Origin: Ahrensia kielensis DSM 5890
GTDB lineage: Bacteria > Pseudomonadota > Alphaproteobacteria > Rhizobiales > Rhizobiaceae
Reading direction: 5' to 3'
DNA: 64,000 nucleotides
NCBI RefSeq assembly: GCF_000374465.1
Contig: NZ_KB894531.1
Coordinates: 62,001 to 126,000, forward strand
Part shown: in pieces, positions 36,919 through 44,644 of the stretch
How positions within the stretch are numbered: position 1 is the first letter of the stretch
Layout of the letters: each line of letters begins with the position of its first letter
The notes under the pieces: generated by a model
What the model was told of the DNA's origin: nothing
The model's input: only the letters and a program-made list of their open reading frames with translations
The model's database searches: none
Made by a program: the position numbers and the translations under genes

Positions 36919-36991
36919 CAATTGTATTGTCCCCCTTGGATAACAATACAACGCCAGCGGAAAGGTTCCGCCCAAACCGCCGATCTGTAAA

Positions 36992-38632
36992 TTATTGCGT
37001 CAACGGGACGTCAATTTTTACAATCATACCTTTTTCGTCAAAACTGCGGTCAAAAGAACCGCCAAGTTCGCCTACAATATTGGCATTTATCAATTTTGTA
37101 CCAAAACCGCCGCCTGCGCTAACAGTTTCTGTTTTTTCGCCAGTGAAATTCTCTCGCCAAACAATAGAAAGTCCGCGCTTGCGTTTAGGTAGCTTTTTGA
37201 TCTTCCAATTGATTTGCATGGCGTTTTCAGTGCCTGACATACCGCCATATTTTAACGAGTTGGTCGCTAATTCATGAAGGACCAAACCGAAGGCTTGGCT
37301 ATATTTTTCATCCAAAGACACTTCAGGACCGCTTAACTTAACTTCATTCGCATTTTTGCCGAATACTTGCTCAAGCTCACTTTTCAAAAGATCACCAAAA
37401 CTTGCGCGTTGCCACTTTGACCGCGCCAACACATCCTGTGCTGTCGCCATGGCCTGAAGCCGCTCTGAAAAGGATTTGGTAAATTCAGGCAAATCGTTCG
37501 AGCTACGGGCCGTTTGGCGCGCGATTGAATTAATACGTGCAATCGAATTTTTGATCCGATGCTTCATCTCTTGAAGCATTAAATCCTTATCCTGTGCAGC
37601 TTTTTCAGAATAAAGACGCAGTTCTTCAGAATTGCGCAATGAACTCAACTGGAGTTTGGAAGATGATGCCAACGCACCGGCAAACAAAAATGATAAAAGG
37701 CCGGTCATAAGCGCATATAATAGACTGTTATCAAGTGAGCCGCTCGCAGGTTTGATCACTTCAACTTCCCATGCACGGCCCGCCATGTTAATCGTCTTTA
37801 CTGATCTCAACCCACTTTTATCAGCATAGTTATCATAATTTTTACTTTGAAAAACCACCGTTTCGCTATTGTCTGTCTTGTCTTTCGTTTGGACATATAG
37901 ACCCAAGGCAGAAGACAATGTTCGGGACAATGCAGCATTGTGAAGGTCGCCAATGCGAAACGCTGCAAAAACAAAACCTGTTAGCGGTTGGTAGTTATTA
38001 GCAATGCGAACAACATCAATGTTTTTTTGCTTAATCGGTGCGTAAATCAAAAACCCAAGCTGCTGATCACTATCAATCTCTTGAACCAGACGAACAGGCG
38101 CTGTTGCACTTGGGCGACGGTCTCGTGCAGCCGCAATCATCGCATCACGGCGATTAGTTTCGGCAAACATATCATAGCCCAATGCCTTTTGATTGCGCTC
38201 ATCATTTGGCTCAAGCAGCAAAACCGGAACGCGAAAGCTTTCGTCTGATTCTGGGTATAATTTTCTTTCAAGGTTATAATTGCGCTTGATTTCATTCTCT
38301 GCAGCAAGCTCATTACCCGCCACAAAAATCGGCGCAAGACCAAGCCCTTGAATGCCGCGATAATTCTCAACCAAACCAAGATCAGCGACAAACTCTTTAA
38401 AACCGCTGCCTTTATCATCAATGTCGACTGTATTGACCAAGGAGCGTGTCGCTGAAAGAAGAGCGACGTGCTGCTTCACACCCTCTTCCAGATTGTCGAT
38501 AATATCATCGGCAACAATATCAAAGCTTGCACGTTCAGCTTGGCGTGTGGAGTTGAATACCGCATAGGCAGCAACGAGCCCGAGAAGCATCGTCACCGAA
38601 AACAGAATTGTTGGAAGGCGGTTACGCATCAT
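36992..38632 (-). CDS. CHASE-domain HWE-family sensor histidine kinase
   Basis: The 546-residue protein has a membrane helix at 8-27, a periplasmic CHASE domain (about 40-290, with YRGIQGLGLAP and FLIYAPIK), a second membrane helix near 300-320, a short coiled linker and a HWE/HisKA_2 kinase. The phosphoacceptor is H358 (MKHRIKNS), the N-box holds LHELATNSLKYGG (about 452-464), and the WxE motif is W492-E494. CHASE domains sense small extracellular ligands. HWE kinases of this kind typically phosphorylate PhyR, whose gene lies 1.4 kb away, so this is a candidate stress sensor. Alternative ATG one codon downstream. Confidence 0.9.
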   Translation of the reverse strand: MMRNRLPTILFSVTMLLGLVAAYAVFNSTRQAERASFDIVADDIIDNLEEGVKQHVALLSATRSLVNTVDIDDKGSGFKEFVADLGLVENYRGIQGLGLAPIFVAGNELAAENEIKRNYNLERKLYPESDESFRVPVLLLEPNDERNQKALGYDMFAETNRRDAMIAAARDRRPSATAPVRLVQEIDSDQQLGFLIYAPIKQKNIDVVRIANNYQPLTGFVFAAFRIGDLHNAALSRTLSSALGLYVQTKDKTDNSETVVFQSKNYDNYADKSGLRSVKTINMAGRAWEVEVIKPASGSLDNSLLYALMTGLLSFLFAGALASSSKLQLSSLRNSEELRLYSEKAAQDKDLMLQEMKHRIKNSIARINSIARQTARSSNDLPEFTKSFSERLQAMATAQDVLARSKWQRASFGDLLKSELEQVFGKNANEVKLSGPEVSLDEKYSQAFGLVLHELATNSLKYGGMSGTENAMQINWKIKKLPKRKRGLSIVWRENFTGEKTETVSAGGGFGTKLINANIVGELGGSFDRSFDEKGMIVKIDVPLTQ

Positions 38633-38738
38633 ATCTCCATGTTATACGAAGACATTTAACGCCAAGCAGGGTTTTTACAATATAATAAATGCATAGAGCA
38701 CGCATGTTTGGCGCAACCTGAGGTCGCGTCTTCATGAC

Positions 38739-39737
38739 TTAGCTATGCCGGTTCTCTGCTGATGGGAATACCAATGAATAGCTTACAGTCCCCCCATCCA
38801 CTTCTATTTCGGCAGAACCACTCACAGAAGTCGGTATGATACGCTGTAACATCGGCTCACTGAAAACATTCGTAAATTCGGGTTGGACAGCACCTGAATC
38901 GGCGCTCTCACGCCAAGTAATATGAGTTTCATCAATACCCGCTTCATTGGGCAGTACCCAGCAATCAATGACCGCTGAGACAGCGCCCTCATTTTGGGCG
39001 TCGCGGCTTGCCAAATTAACGATAAGCTCGTGAAGCGCTAAACCAACATGGGTGGCTGCATTGGGCGTTAAAACAGGGTCAGCGCCCTTAACTTTGATTC
39101 TTGAAACATCTTCGGGGAAGTATTTTTTGACCTGATTTTCAACTAAATCATGAAAACCAGCGCCCGACCAACTCATATCGGTGACCAAGTCCTGCGATGC
39201 GGACAAAGAAAAAATGCGCCCGCGAAAGATTTTCAAAAACCCACCAAGATCAGAGTGCCCGCGCGCGGTCTGCGAAGCCAAACTTAAAACGATCGCAAGA
39301 AGGTTCTTTGAGCGATGGCTAAGCTCGCGCAAAAGGTTTTTCAAAACCTGCTCACGATGCCGCTCTTCAGATATGTCTTTAATCATTGTTAGAATGAGGG
39401 GTGCACCATAGGGGCTTGCAACGAAATCAATGATGATTTGATAAAAGCCGCTATCCGGCAGATGAACTTCAAATTCTTCTGTTTCGCGGCTCTCCATGAC
39501 TCGGCTTTTAGCAAGCTTCAATTTTTGCCCTAAGTCCTCGCCGAAGATTTCCGTATCAACAGGATCAGTATCTTGATCAAAATGCCAAGGCTTGTGCATA
39601 TTCGCAACGAATAGATATTCGCCGCTTTCGGCCTGCGCGCATACACAAACACCTGAGTGTACCAGCGCAAGGATGAGGCCATCACGAAAGCGATCTTCCC
39701 TATAGTCCTTGCGGTGCCACGTCAGGTTTCTTTTCAC
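38739..39737 (-). CDS. Soluble HWE-family histidine kinase with PAS-like sensor
   Basis: The 332-residue protein has no membrane segment. Residues about 15-125 form a PAS-like domain ending in the PAC-type sequence ILTMIKDISEERHREQ. The HWE kinase follows: H141 in LRELSHRSKNLLAIV, the N-box LHELIVNLASRD (about 235-246) and WRE at 275-277. The C-terminal glycine box is short. With the CHASE kinase it provides two likely inputs for PhyR: one extracellular, one cytoplasmic. It follows the DUF1328 gene on the same strand but is separated by a hairpin. Confidence 0.88.
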   Translation of the reverse strand: MKRNLTWHRKDYREDRFRDGLILALVHSGVCVCAQAESGEYLFVANMHKPWHFDQDTDPVDTEIFGEDLGQKLKLAKSRVMESRETEEFEVHLPDSGFYQIIIDFVASPYGAPLILTMIKDISEERHREQVLKNLLRELSHRSKNLLAIVLSLASQTARGHSDLGGFLKIFRGRIFSLSASQDLVTDMSWSGAGFHDLVENQVKKYFPEDVSRIKVKGADPVLTPNAATHVGLALHELIVNLASRDAQNEGAVSAVIDCWVLPNEAGIDETHITWRESADSGAVQPEFTNVFSEPMLQRIIPTSVSGSAEIEVDGGTVSYSLVFPSAENRHS

Positions 39738-39768
39738 AGTCTAGCCCTTTAATTACTCTAATTACGCC

Positions 39769-39800
39769 ACATCAGGTGCCGCTAGAGCAACACCTGATGT
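39769..39800 (-). terminator. Hairpin between DUF1328 gene and kinase gene
   Basis: A perfect 10-bp inverted repeat (ACATCAGGTG at 39769-39778, CACCTGATGT at 39791-39800, 12-nt loop) begins 8 nt after the stop of the leftward DUF1328 gene. It probably terminates the short EcfG-driven transcript. A T-tract on the minus strand is lacking. Confidence 0.55.
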
Positions 39801-39807
39801 TATTTTA

Positions 39808-39969
39808 TTATCTACGCACCAGCGTCAAGACTGCTGAAATCAGCAGAAAAGCCAAGAATGCATAAAACAGAATTTGCGCGATTCCAACTGACGCTCCTGC
39901 AATACCGCTAAAGCCCAGTAGGCCTGCAACTAACGCAACAACGAGGAATATAAGTGCATAATGTAGCAT
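39808..39969 (-). CDS. DUF1328 small membrane protein
   Basis: A 53-residue protein with two membrane helices: [20 protein letters not shown], then [15 protein letters not shown] and a second hydrophobic segment ending in VRR. This matches the DUF1328 (YtjA) family nearly end to end. Function is unknown, but the family is often stress-induced. The ATG has AGGAGA upstream, and a perfect EcfG promoter (GGAAC-N16-CGTT) lies about 31 nt before the start codon. The gene is short and easily missed by length filters. Confidence 0.92.
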   Translation of the reverse strand: MLHYALIFLVVALVAGLLGFSGIAGASVGIAQILFYAFLAFLLISAVLTLVRR

Positions 39970-39999
39970 TGTTCTCTCCTATTTATTCTCTGAGAACTA

Positions 40000-40024
40000 A
40001 ACGCTCAACTGCTGATTCTGTTCC
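40000..40024 (-). promoter_or_regulatory. EcfG-type promoter of the DUF1328 gene
   Basis: On the minus strand, GGAAC (40024-40020) is followed after exactly 16 nt by CGTT (40003-40000). This is the consensus of EcfG/RpoE2-type general stress promoters. It begins right after the phyR stop and points into the DUF1328 gene. Confidence 0.85.
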
Positions 40025-40027
40025 AAA

Positions 40028-40822
40028 TTAAGCAACTTCACTTTCAGATTCATTGAAGAAGAGTGCCTGACTGATTAAGGCCTTTACCATCTGTGGATCA
40101 AAAGGCTTTGTGACAAGAAATGCAGGTTCAGGCCGTTCGCCCGTCAGCAATTTTTCAGGGAAAGCTGTAATGAAAATCACAGGGATGTCAGCGGTCTTTA
40201 GAATATCATTGACCGCATCAATACCAGAGCTGCCATCGGCCAATTGAATATCGGCGAGCACCATTTTAGGGCTTGTGCGGTTAAATAGCTCTACAGCCTC
40301 TGAGTGCGTGCGCGCTATGCCTGACACAGTATGGCCCAAGTCCTCAACCATAGCCTCAATATCCATAGCGATGAGCGGCTCATCTTCGATAATCATAATC
40401 TCGGTCGTAACTTGCTCGGCGATTTGCGAAGACGCTTCGTCCAGCAAGTCTCCGACTTCATTTTTCTCACGGTCGAGCACTTCACCAATTTCCTCTGCTG
40501 TGAAATTTTCTAGTGATGCCAGCAAAAAAGCCTGCCGTGCTGCTGTGCCCACATTTGATAAATTCTGAGCAGCTTTCTTTTCCCAAGCAAATGGTGAATT
40601 GATTTCTGGGATTTTCACATCTGATGACGCAAAAATACCTGCAAACATCTTGAACAAAGCAATACGATCGCTTGAAGCGGTTGGAAACGCACCCACATCT
40701 GCAATAAGCGCTTCGAGCGTTGCCGCCACATAAGCATCACCCGACGTCTGCGAACCTGTTACAGCGCGTGCATACCGACGTAAAAGTGGTAAATGCCCTG
40801 CAATACGCGTAGATAAAGTCAT
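40028..40822 (-). CDS. phyR: General stress response regulator PhyR
   Basis: The 264-residue protein has the PhyR layout: an N-terminal sigma-factor-like domain (about 1-135, degenerate sigma-2 and sigma-4) and a C-terminal receiver domain. The receiver has acidic residues E146/D147, phosphoacceptor D191 (VLADIQLADG) and K239 (TKPF). When phosphorylated, the sigma-like domain binds NepR and frees EcfG. The ATG has AAGGAA upstream. It is divergent from nepR-ecfG, sharing a 125-nt region in which two GGAAC boxes face apart, so phyR is probably also under EcfG control, though its -10 element (CATT) deviates from consensus. Confidence 0.97.
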   Translation of the reverse strand: MTLSTRIAGHLPLLRRYARAVTGSQTSGDAYVAATLEALIADVGAFPTASSDRIALFKMFAGIFASSDVKIPEINSPFAWEKKAAQNLSNVGTAARQAFLLASLENFTAEEIGEVLDREKNEVGDLLDEASSQIAEQVTTEIMIIEDEPLIAMDIEAMVEDLGHTVSGIARTHSEAVELFNRTSPKMVLADIQLADGSSGIDAVNDILKTADIPVIFITAFPEKLLTGERPEPAFLVTKPFDPQMVKALISQALFFNESESEVA

Positions 40823-40858
40823 TATTTGTATTCCTTTGAAGATCTTCGTCGTAAGCTA

Positions 40859-40883
40859 AATGAAGCGTATCAAAAAAAGTTCC
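40859..40883 (-). promoter_or_regulatory. Probable weak EcfG-type promoter of phyR
   Basis: On the minus strand GGAAC (40883-40879) is followed after 16 nt by CATT, one mismatch from the CGTT consensus. It faces phyR, about 40 nt before its start codon. Its -35 box is back to back with that of the nepR promoter, separated by 8 nt. Confidence 0.5.
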
Positions 40884-40891
40884 CAATGCGC

Positions 40892-40916
40892 GGAACTTTT
40901 TTTTCGTTAGCGCGTT
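40892..40916 (+). promoter_or_regulatory. EcfG-type promoter of nepR-ecfG
   Basis: GGAAC at 40892-40896 and CGTT at 40913-40916 are separated by exactly 16 nt, the perfect consensus for the alphaproteobacterial general stress sigma factor. This implies autoregulation of nepR-ecfG. Transcription should start around 40922-40926, which places the first in-frame ATG (40921) outside the message. Confidence 0.9.
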
Positions 40917-40947
40917 TAATATGGCTAGATCAATTATCGAGATTTCA

Positions 40948-41151
40948 ATGACGTATTCACAAAATAAAAAATTAAAGCAAGAAGGAGCGGACAGCAACAA
41001 CTCCGCTAGCGAAGTTAGCACTCAAATTTCCACTAAACTTCAGGCCCTTTATAAATCAGTTGAAGACCAGACTATTCCAGATCGCTTCCTTGATCTGTTG
41101 GAACAGTTGGACGCCGCTGAAAGTAACCACACCAAAGGCGGCCATAAATGA
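40948..41151 (+). CDS. nepR: Anti-sigma factor NepR
   Basis: The 67-residue protein has the NepR core: ISTKLQALYKSVEDQTIPDRFLDLLEQLD, comprising the two helices that wrap EcfG or the PhyR sigma-like domain, flanked by disordered polar ends. I choose the ATG at 40948 and not the in-frame ATG at 40921, because the EcfG promoter predicts a transcript start at or after 40922 and the 40948 ATG has a GAGA-type site. The stop overlaps the ecfG start by 4 nt (ATGA), the conserved arrangement that couples the two. Confidence 0.93.
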   Translation: MTYSQNKKLKQEGADSNNSASEVSTQISTKLQALYKSVEDQTIPDRFLDLLEQLDAAESNHTKGGHK

Positions 41152-41714
41152 GTACTGCTGAGAAAGAACTAGCGCCAGGTTTTAAAAAGGAACTGCTTGG
41201 CAGCTTGCCGAGCTTGCGCGCATTTGCGTATTCCTTAACTGGTGCCGCAGACAAAGCTGATGATCTTGTTCAAGATACAGTGCTTAAAGCTTGGGCGAAA
41301 AATGAAAGTTTCCAGATGGGAACGAACATGAAAGCTTGGCTTTTTACGATTTTGCGTAATGAGTTCTACAGCCAGATGCGCAAAAAAGGCCGTGAAGTGC
41401 AGGATACTGAAGGCACATTTACAGACAGCTTAGCTGTTCATCCAGGCCAAGACAGTGCGCTTGATATGCAAGACTTTAAAAAAGCGCTCGATCAACTGCC
41501 AGAAGATCAACGCGAAGCCATTGTTTTAATCGGCGCTTCGGGTTTTTCCTATGAAGAAGCTGCTGAAATTTGTGACTGCGCCGTTGGTACGATTAAAAGC
41601 CGCGTCAGTAGAGCACGGTTACGCCTTGCTGAAATTCTCGATGTTAAAGGCGCATCAGATTATGTGATGGATGCAAATGCAGCCTCAATCGGATCACGCG
41701 CCTATTCCAGATAA
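41148..41714 (+). CDS. ecfG: General stress response ECF sigma factor EcfG
   Basis: The 188-residue protein is an ECF15-type sigma factor. Region 2 spans about 20-90 (AFAYSLTGAADKADDLVQDTVLKAW, NMKAWLFTILRN), a linker follows, and region 4 spans about 115-170 (LPEDQREAIVLIGASGFSYEEAA, GTIKSRVSRARLRL). It directs RNA polymerase to GGAAC-N16-CGTT promoters, three of which are present in this window. It is held by NepR and released by phosphorylated PhyR. It is coupled to nepR by a 4-nt overlap. Confidence 0.96.
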   Translation: MSTAEKELAPGFKKELLGSLPSLRAFAYSLTGAADKADDLVQDTVLKAWAKNESFQMGTNMKAWLFTILRNEFYSQMRKKGREVQDTEGTFTDSLAVHPGQDSALDMQDFKKALDQLPEDQREAIVLIGASGFSYEEAAEICDCAVGTIKSRVSRARLRLAEILDVKGASDYVMDANAASIGSRAYSR

Positions 41715-41748
41715 TAGGCTCTTTCCCAACAAAATGAGTGCCCTAAAT

Positions 41749-42120
41749 CTAAACCACCTTGGCCAACAGTAATGAGGTGAGCGTGTTAACAACCTGCTCA
41801 TCCGTAAACGGCTTGGCTATTGCTGCACGATAAGGGAACGGAATATAGGTTTCAGGATCAACATCGCTGACCGTGAGCAAGGCGACTTTGGGGTTTGAAC
41901 GCGCGATTACAGACACAAGGCCGCTTATGATCTCGCTCGGCATATCAGCATCAATGATTAGGACATCATAGTTGATCGCCGATAGTTTTTCTTGAGCATC
42001 GTCTGGCATTATTACATGGATTTCACAGTTAAAGTGATCAGCTATAATGCGTTCTATATCTATTGAGATGAGATATTCACGTTCGACGATTGCAATAAGT
42101 TGAACAGAACCAATTGACAT
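41749..42120 (-). CDS. Single-domain response regulator
   Basis: The 123-residue protein is a lone receiver domain: an acidic pocket near E13/E15, the phosphoacceptor in VLIIDADMP (D57, possibly D59), T88-like switch region and K in AAIAKPF. It has no output domain. Single-domain regulators of this type act as phosphate sinks or carriers for HWE kinases in alphaproteobacterial stress signalling. Its position, convergent with ecfG, supports that. I chose the ATG at 42120, which has GGAGCTGGAA upstream; an earlier in-frame start at 42156 is unlikely. Confidence 0.85.
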   Translation of the reverse strand: MSIGSVQLIAIVEREYLISIDIERIIADHFNCEIHVIMPDDAQEKLSAINYDVLIIDADMPSEIISGLVSVIARSNPKVALLTVSDVDPETYIPFPYRAAIAKPFTDEQVVNTLTSLLLAKVV

Positions 42121-42201
42121 TTCCAGCTCCGAAAACACCGCAACTCGCAGGGCCAATTGGGTCTGTCATTTAAATAAGACATATAAAGCGAAATTATTTA
42201 T

Positions 42202-42220
42202 ACTCTGATGCCATCAGAGT
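42202..42220. promoter_or_regulatory. Perfect 19-bp palindrome upstream of the Crp/Fnr gene
   Basis: ACTCTGATG-C-CATCAGAGT is a perfect palindrome with 9-bp arms and a 1-bp centre, ending 13 nt before the ATG of the Crp/Fnr-type regulator. It does not match the Fnr (TTGAT-N4-ATCAA) or Crp consensus. It could be an autoregulatory operator or an mRNA hairpin next to the ribosome site. Confidence 0.5.
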
Positions 42221-42233
42221 TGAATGGAAAAAC

Positions 42234-42989
42234 ATGAAAAATGGTAAGTCTCGCGCCCCGAACCGCACGGAATGCGCACATTGCCCCTTAAGTAAACTAG
42301 AGGCCTTTCGCCGTTTTGAAGGCGATGAACTCGCTTATGTTGAAAAGTTTAAAACGGGCGAACTCACGGCCGATGCAGGCACAACCATTATCGTTGATGG
42401 CGCACATAATGCGCATCTTTATACTTTACTTTCAGGCTGGGCTTTTCGCTACAAAATACTCGAAGACGGGCGTCGGCAGATTTTAAACTATGCTGTGCCT
42501 GGCGATCTGCTGGGATTGCAGGGCAGCATAACAGGCGAAATGCAACACACCATTGAAGCCCTTAGCCCTCTAACGCTTTGTGTTTTTGAACGTGATAAGG
42601 TGACCGATCTATTCTCAAAACACCCAAGCCTTGCATATGATATAACGTGGATCGCAGCGCGCGAAGAGCGCATTTTGGATGAGCACCTATTATCAATAGG
42701 ACGGCGCTCGGCCTTGGAACGTTCAGCATATTTATTAGCGTTTTTAAATCGACGCGCGCGTAACTCGGGCATATTTACAACCAAGAACAATGTCATTCCA
42801 ATTACACAGCAGCATGTCGCGGATACATTGGGGCTTTCAATTGTCCATACGAACAAAACACTGAAAAAGCTCCGCGAGAAAAAACTTATCGAATGGCGTG
42901 ATGGCGGCTGCCTTGTTCTTGATGAGGCGCGCTTATCAGAACTTGCCGGATGGGAACATACAGACGAAAAACGCCGGCCATTTATTTAA
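42234..42989 (+). CDS. Crp/Fnr-family transcriptional regulator
   Basis: The 251-residue protein has an N-terminal Cys pair in the style of Fnr/FixK (ECAHCPLS), a cyclic-nucleotide-binding-like beta roll (about 35-140, with YAVPGDLLGLQG), a dimer helix and a C-terminal HTH_Crp (about 165-235: PITQQHVADTLGLSIVHTNKTLKKLREKKLI). Only two cysteines are visible near the N-terminus, fewer than the four of a [4Fe-4S] Fnr, so it is more likely a FixK/AadR-like or signal-independent member. Its gene carries a perfect palindrome upstream and converges with dps. Confidence 0.88.
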   Translation: MKNGKSRAPNRTECAHCPLSKLEAFRRFEGDELAYVEKFKTGELTADAGTTIIVDGAHNAHLYTLLSGWAFRYKILEDGRRQILNYAVPGDLLGLQGSITGEMQHTIEALSPLTLCVFERDKVTDLFSKHPSLAYDITWIAAREERILDEHLLSIGRRSALERSAYLLAFLNRRARNSGIFTTKNNVIPITQQHVADTLGLSIVHTNKTLKKLREKKLIEWRDGGCLVLDEARLSELAGWEHTDEKRRPFI

Positions 42990-43006
42990 AAGCCCCATAA
43001 AAAAGA

Positions 43007-43029
43007 ACGCGCCGGCAAAACCGACGCGT
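43007..43029. terminator. Bidirectional hairpin between the Crp/Fnr gene and dps
   Basis: ACGCGCCGG (43007-43015) and CCGACGCGT (43021-43029) form a 9-bp stem with one mismatch and a 5-nt loop, in the 65-nt gap between two converging genes. It probably stops transcription from both sides. Confidence 0.6.
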
Positions 43030-43054
43030 CCTCATACTTTATATTCTTCAACTA

Positions 43055-43564
43055 TCAATCGGATACAATTGCTTTAAGCATCCACAGGGCTTTTTCATGG
43101 AAAGTGAGACGTGCGGTTAGCATATCTTCGGTTACCATATCGCCTGCTTCGCCTGCTTTAGATCCAACCTCACGGATTGTGCGTGCAGCAGCTTCATGAT
43201 CTTTAATCAGATCAGCTACCATGTCGTGGGCACTGGAATTATCGACACTGTGGCCTGTTGGTGCAAAGTTTTTCATGTCACCAAAATTAACAGGTGCAAT
43301 ATGTCCCAATGCGCGCACACGCTCAGCAATAATATCGATTGCCTCAAACAGCGTATTATAATGTGCTTCGGTCAATTCGTGAATCGGGCCAAAGAGCGGT
43401 CCAACAACATTCCAGTGGTAAACCTGCGTTTTGATCATCAATTTGTACGTAGACGCAAGAACTTCTGAAAGCCCTTTAGAGGCCTCTTCGAGATAGCTTT
43501 CTTCAAGCCCAATTTCAGGTGTCGTTTTACGTGTTTTAGGATTTAAAGCTGTGACCTTCGCCAT
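43055..43564 (-). CDS. dps: DNA-protecting ferritin-like protein Dps
   Basis: The 169-residue protein has the Dps ferroxidase signature: H50 in VYHWNV, H62, D77 and E81. Dps forms a 12-mer that oxidises and stores iron and shields DNA in stress and stationary phase. The ATG is preceded by AAGGAG. It is the last of four leftward genes (DUF883, holin-like, small membrane protein, dps) with gaps of 5, 60 and 17 nt, headed by a perfect EcfG promoter at 44645-44669; co-regulation by EcfG is therefore likely. Confidence 0.96.
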   Translation of the reverse strand: MAKVTALNPKTRKTTPEIGLEESYLEEASKGLSEVLASTYKLMIKTQVYHWNVVGPLFGPIHELTEAHYNTLFEAIDIIAERVRALGHIAPVNFGDMKNFAPTGHSVDNSSAHDMVADLIKDHEAAARTIREVGSKAGEAGDMVTEDMLTARLTFHEKALWMLKAIVSD

Positions 43565-43581
43565 GATATAAACTCCTTCAA

Positions 43582-43767
43582 TTATTGTGTTTCGCTTTGA
43601 ACATTTTCGTTGGGAACCATGCCGCCAGATTGCGTATCGCTAAAGAAAAGCTCCACGCCGAACCAGACGACAAATGCCAAGCCGATCGCTATAAGCAGCA
43701 CATTGAGCACTGGAATGCCTTTCCTGCCCTGCTTGGCTTCCACTTCTGATTTTACGGTTTTTGGCAC
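43582..43767 (-). CDS. Small single-pass membrane protein
   Basis: The 61-residue protein has a basic N-terminus (MPKTVKSEVEAKQGRKG), one hydrophobic helix (about 18-42, VLNVLLIAIGLAFVVWFGVEL) and a polar C-terminal tail. No family is recognised. It has an AAGGG site and lies 17 nt upstream of dps and 60 nt downstream of the holin-like gene, so it is probably in the same stress operon. Confidence 0.7.
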   Translation of the reverse strand: MPKTVKSEVEAKQGRKGIPVLNVLLIAIGLAFVVWFGVELFFSDTQSGGMVPNENVQSETQ

Positions 43768-43827
43768 GATAAAACCCTTTCATTATCTTTGGGCGCCTAC
43801 AGACAGTGCAGCATTCCCTGAAATGAA

Positions 43828-44247
43828 TTACTTGCGTGTTTGTGATAATTTCGTCGCCGCAAATGCTGCTGCAGCCACCATGAGCAACTTCTTTAAATTC
43901 ATAGCGCCTGTCACAGACGACACAGAACTTGCACCCATTTGAGCCACCGCAACCGTATTATAAGCCATACGGCGGCGCGCTTTCTTATCGCGGTAATTCA
44001 AGATCGCTAAGACAGCGACGACCAGCAGACTGGTTGCTGCAGAAATTGCCGCTGCAATTAAAATAGCCTCGAAAGTTCCAAGATAAGTTGCAGCGTATGT
44101 AATGGCCGCAACAATCGCGAGGACGTAAGTCGTTAATGCGAACAGGCAAAGGATCGAATATAGGATCACTTGTCGTTTTGTTCGCTTAACCGTCGTCGCG
44201 ACATCGGACTTCATTGCTCCAATGAGGAGTGGCAGAAAAGCATTCAT
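43828..44247 (-). CDS. Holin-superfamily-like membrane protein
   Basis: The 139-residue protein has two long hydrophobic helices (about 27-55 and 58-84), a basic loop (RDKKARRRM) and an Ala-rich C-terminal hydrophobic segment ending in TKLSQTRK. This resembles the phage_holin_3_6/DUF1469-type proteins that stand beside DUF883 genes in many Proteobacteria. They are not phage holins in function; a role in envelope stress is inferred. It begins 5 nt after the DUF883 gene stop. Confidence 0.75.
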   Translation of the reverse strand: MNAFLPLLIGAMKSDVATTVKRTKRQVILYSILCLFALTTYVLAIVAAITYAATYLGTFEAILIAAAISAATSLLVVAVLAILNYRDKKARRRMAYNTVAVAQMGASSVSSVTGAMNLKKLLMVAAAAFAATKLSQTRK

Positions 44248-44252
44248 TGGCT

Positions 44253-44603
44253 TTACTTACGCAAGAGCAGCGCAGCTAAAACGCCAACACCTGCCGCTAT
44301 GCCAAGTGCCTGATATGGCCGCTCTCGGATTTGCTCTGATACTTTTTGATCGAGCGTTTCAAGCTCACCACGCAGACGCGCGATGGTTTGCTGAGCGTTT
44401 TCGGAAGCATATTCCGACGCTTCAATTGCGCTGCTTTTTGCTTCTTTAAATCGCTCGTTTCCAGCCTCAGTTAGCGCCTGTGTGAGCTTGCTCACATCTG
44501 CTTTTAACGCCTCAAGCTGCGCTTCAACGTTATTTGCATTGTTAGCGCCGTTTAAAACTTCTTTAGCGCGCGATGCTGCGCTCGTTTTTGTTGCCGCTGC
44601 CAT
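44253..44603 (-). CDS. DUF883 family membrane-anchored protein (YqjD/ElaB-like)
   Basis: The 116-residue protein has an Ala/Lys-rich N-terminus, a long amphipathic coiled coil (about 25-92) and a C-terminal membrane anchor (ALGIAAGVGVLAALLLRK), preceded by ERPYQ. This is the DUF883 hallmark shared with YqjD and ElaB, which bind ribosomes at the membrane in stationary phase. I chose the ATG at 44603, with GGAGG six bases upstream. It is the first gene behind the EcfG promoter at 44645-44669. Confidence 0.88.
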   Translation of the reverse strand: MAAATKTSAASRAKEVLNGANNANNVEAQLEALKADVSKLTQALTEAGNERFKEAKSSAIEASEYASENAQQTIARLRGELETLDQKVSEQIRERPYQALGIAAGVGVLAALLLRK

Positions 44604-44644
44604 GTGGGCCTCCAATATTCGTTGTTGATCTTACTTGCCCAAAC

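Noticed and set aside
36945-36969. Possible EcfG promoter before the AI-2E transporter gene
   Set aside because: GGAAC is present on the minus strand but the next CGTT is only 11 nt away, not 16-17.
40921-41151. Longer nepR starting at 40921
   Set aside because: The EcfG promoter at 40892-40916 would start transcription at or after this codon.
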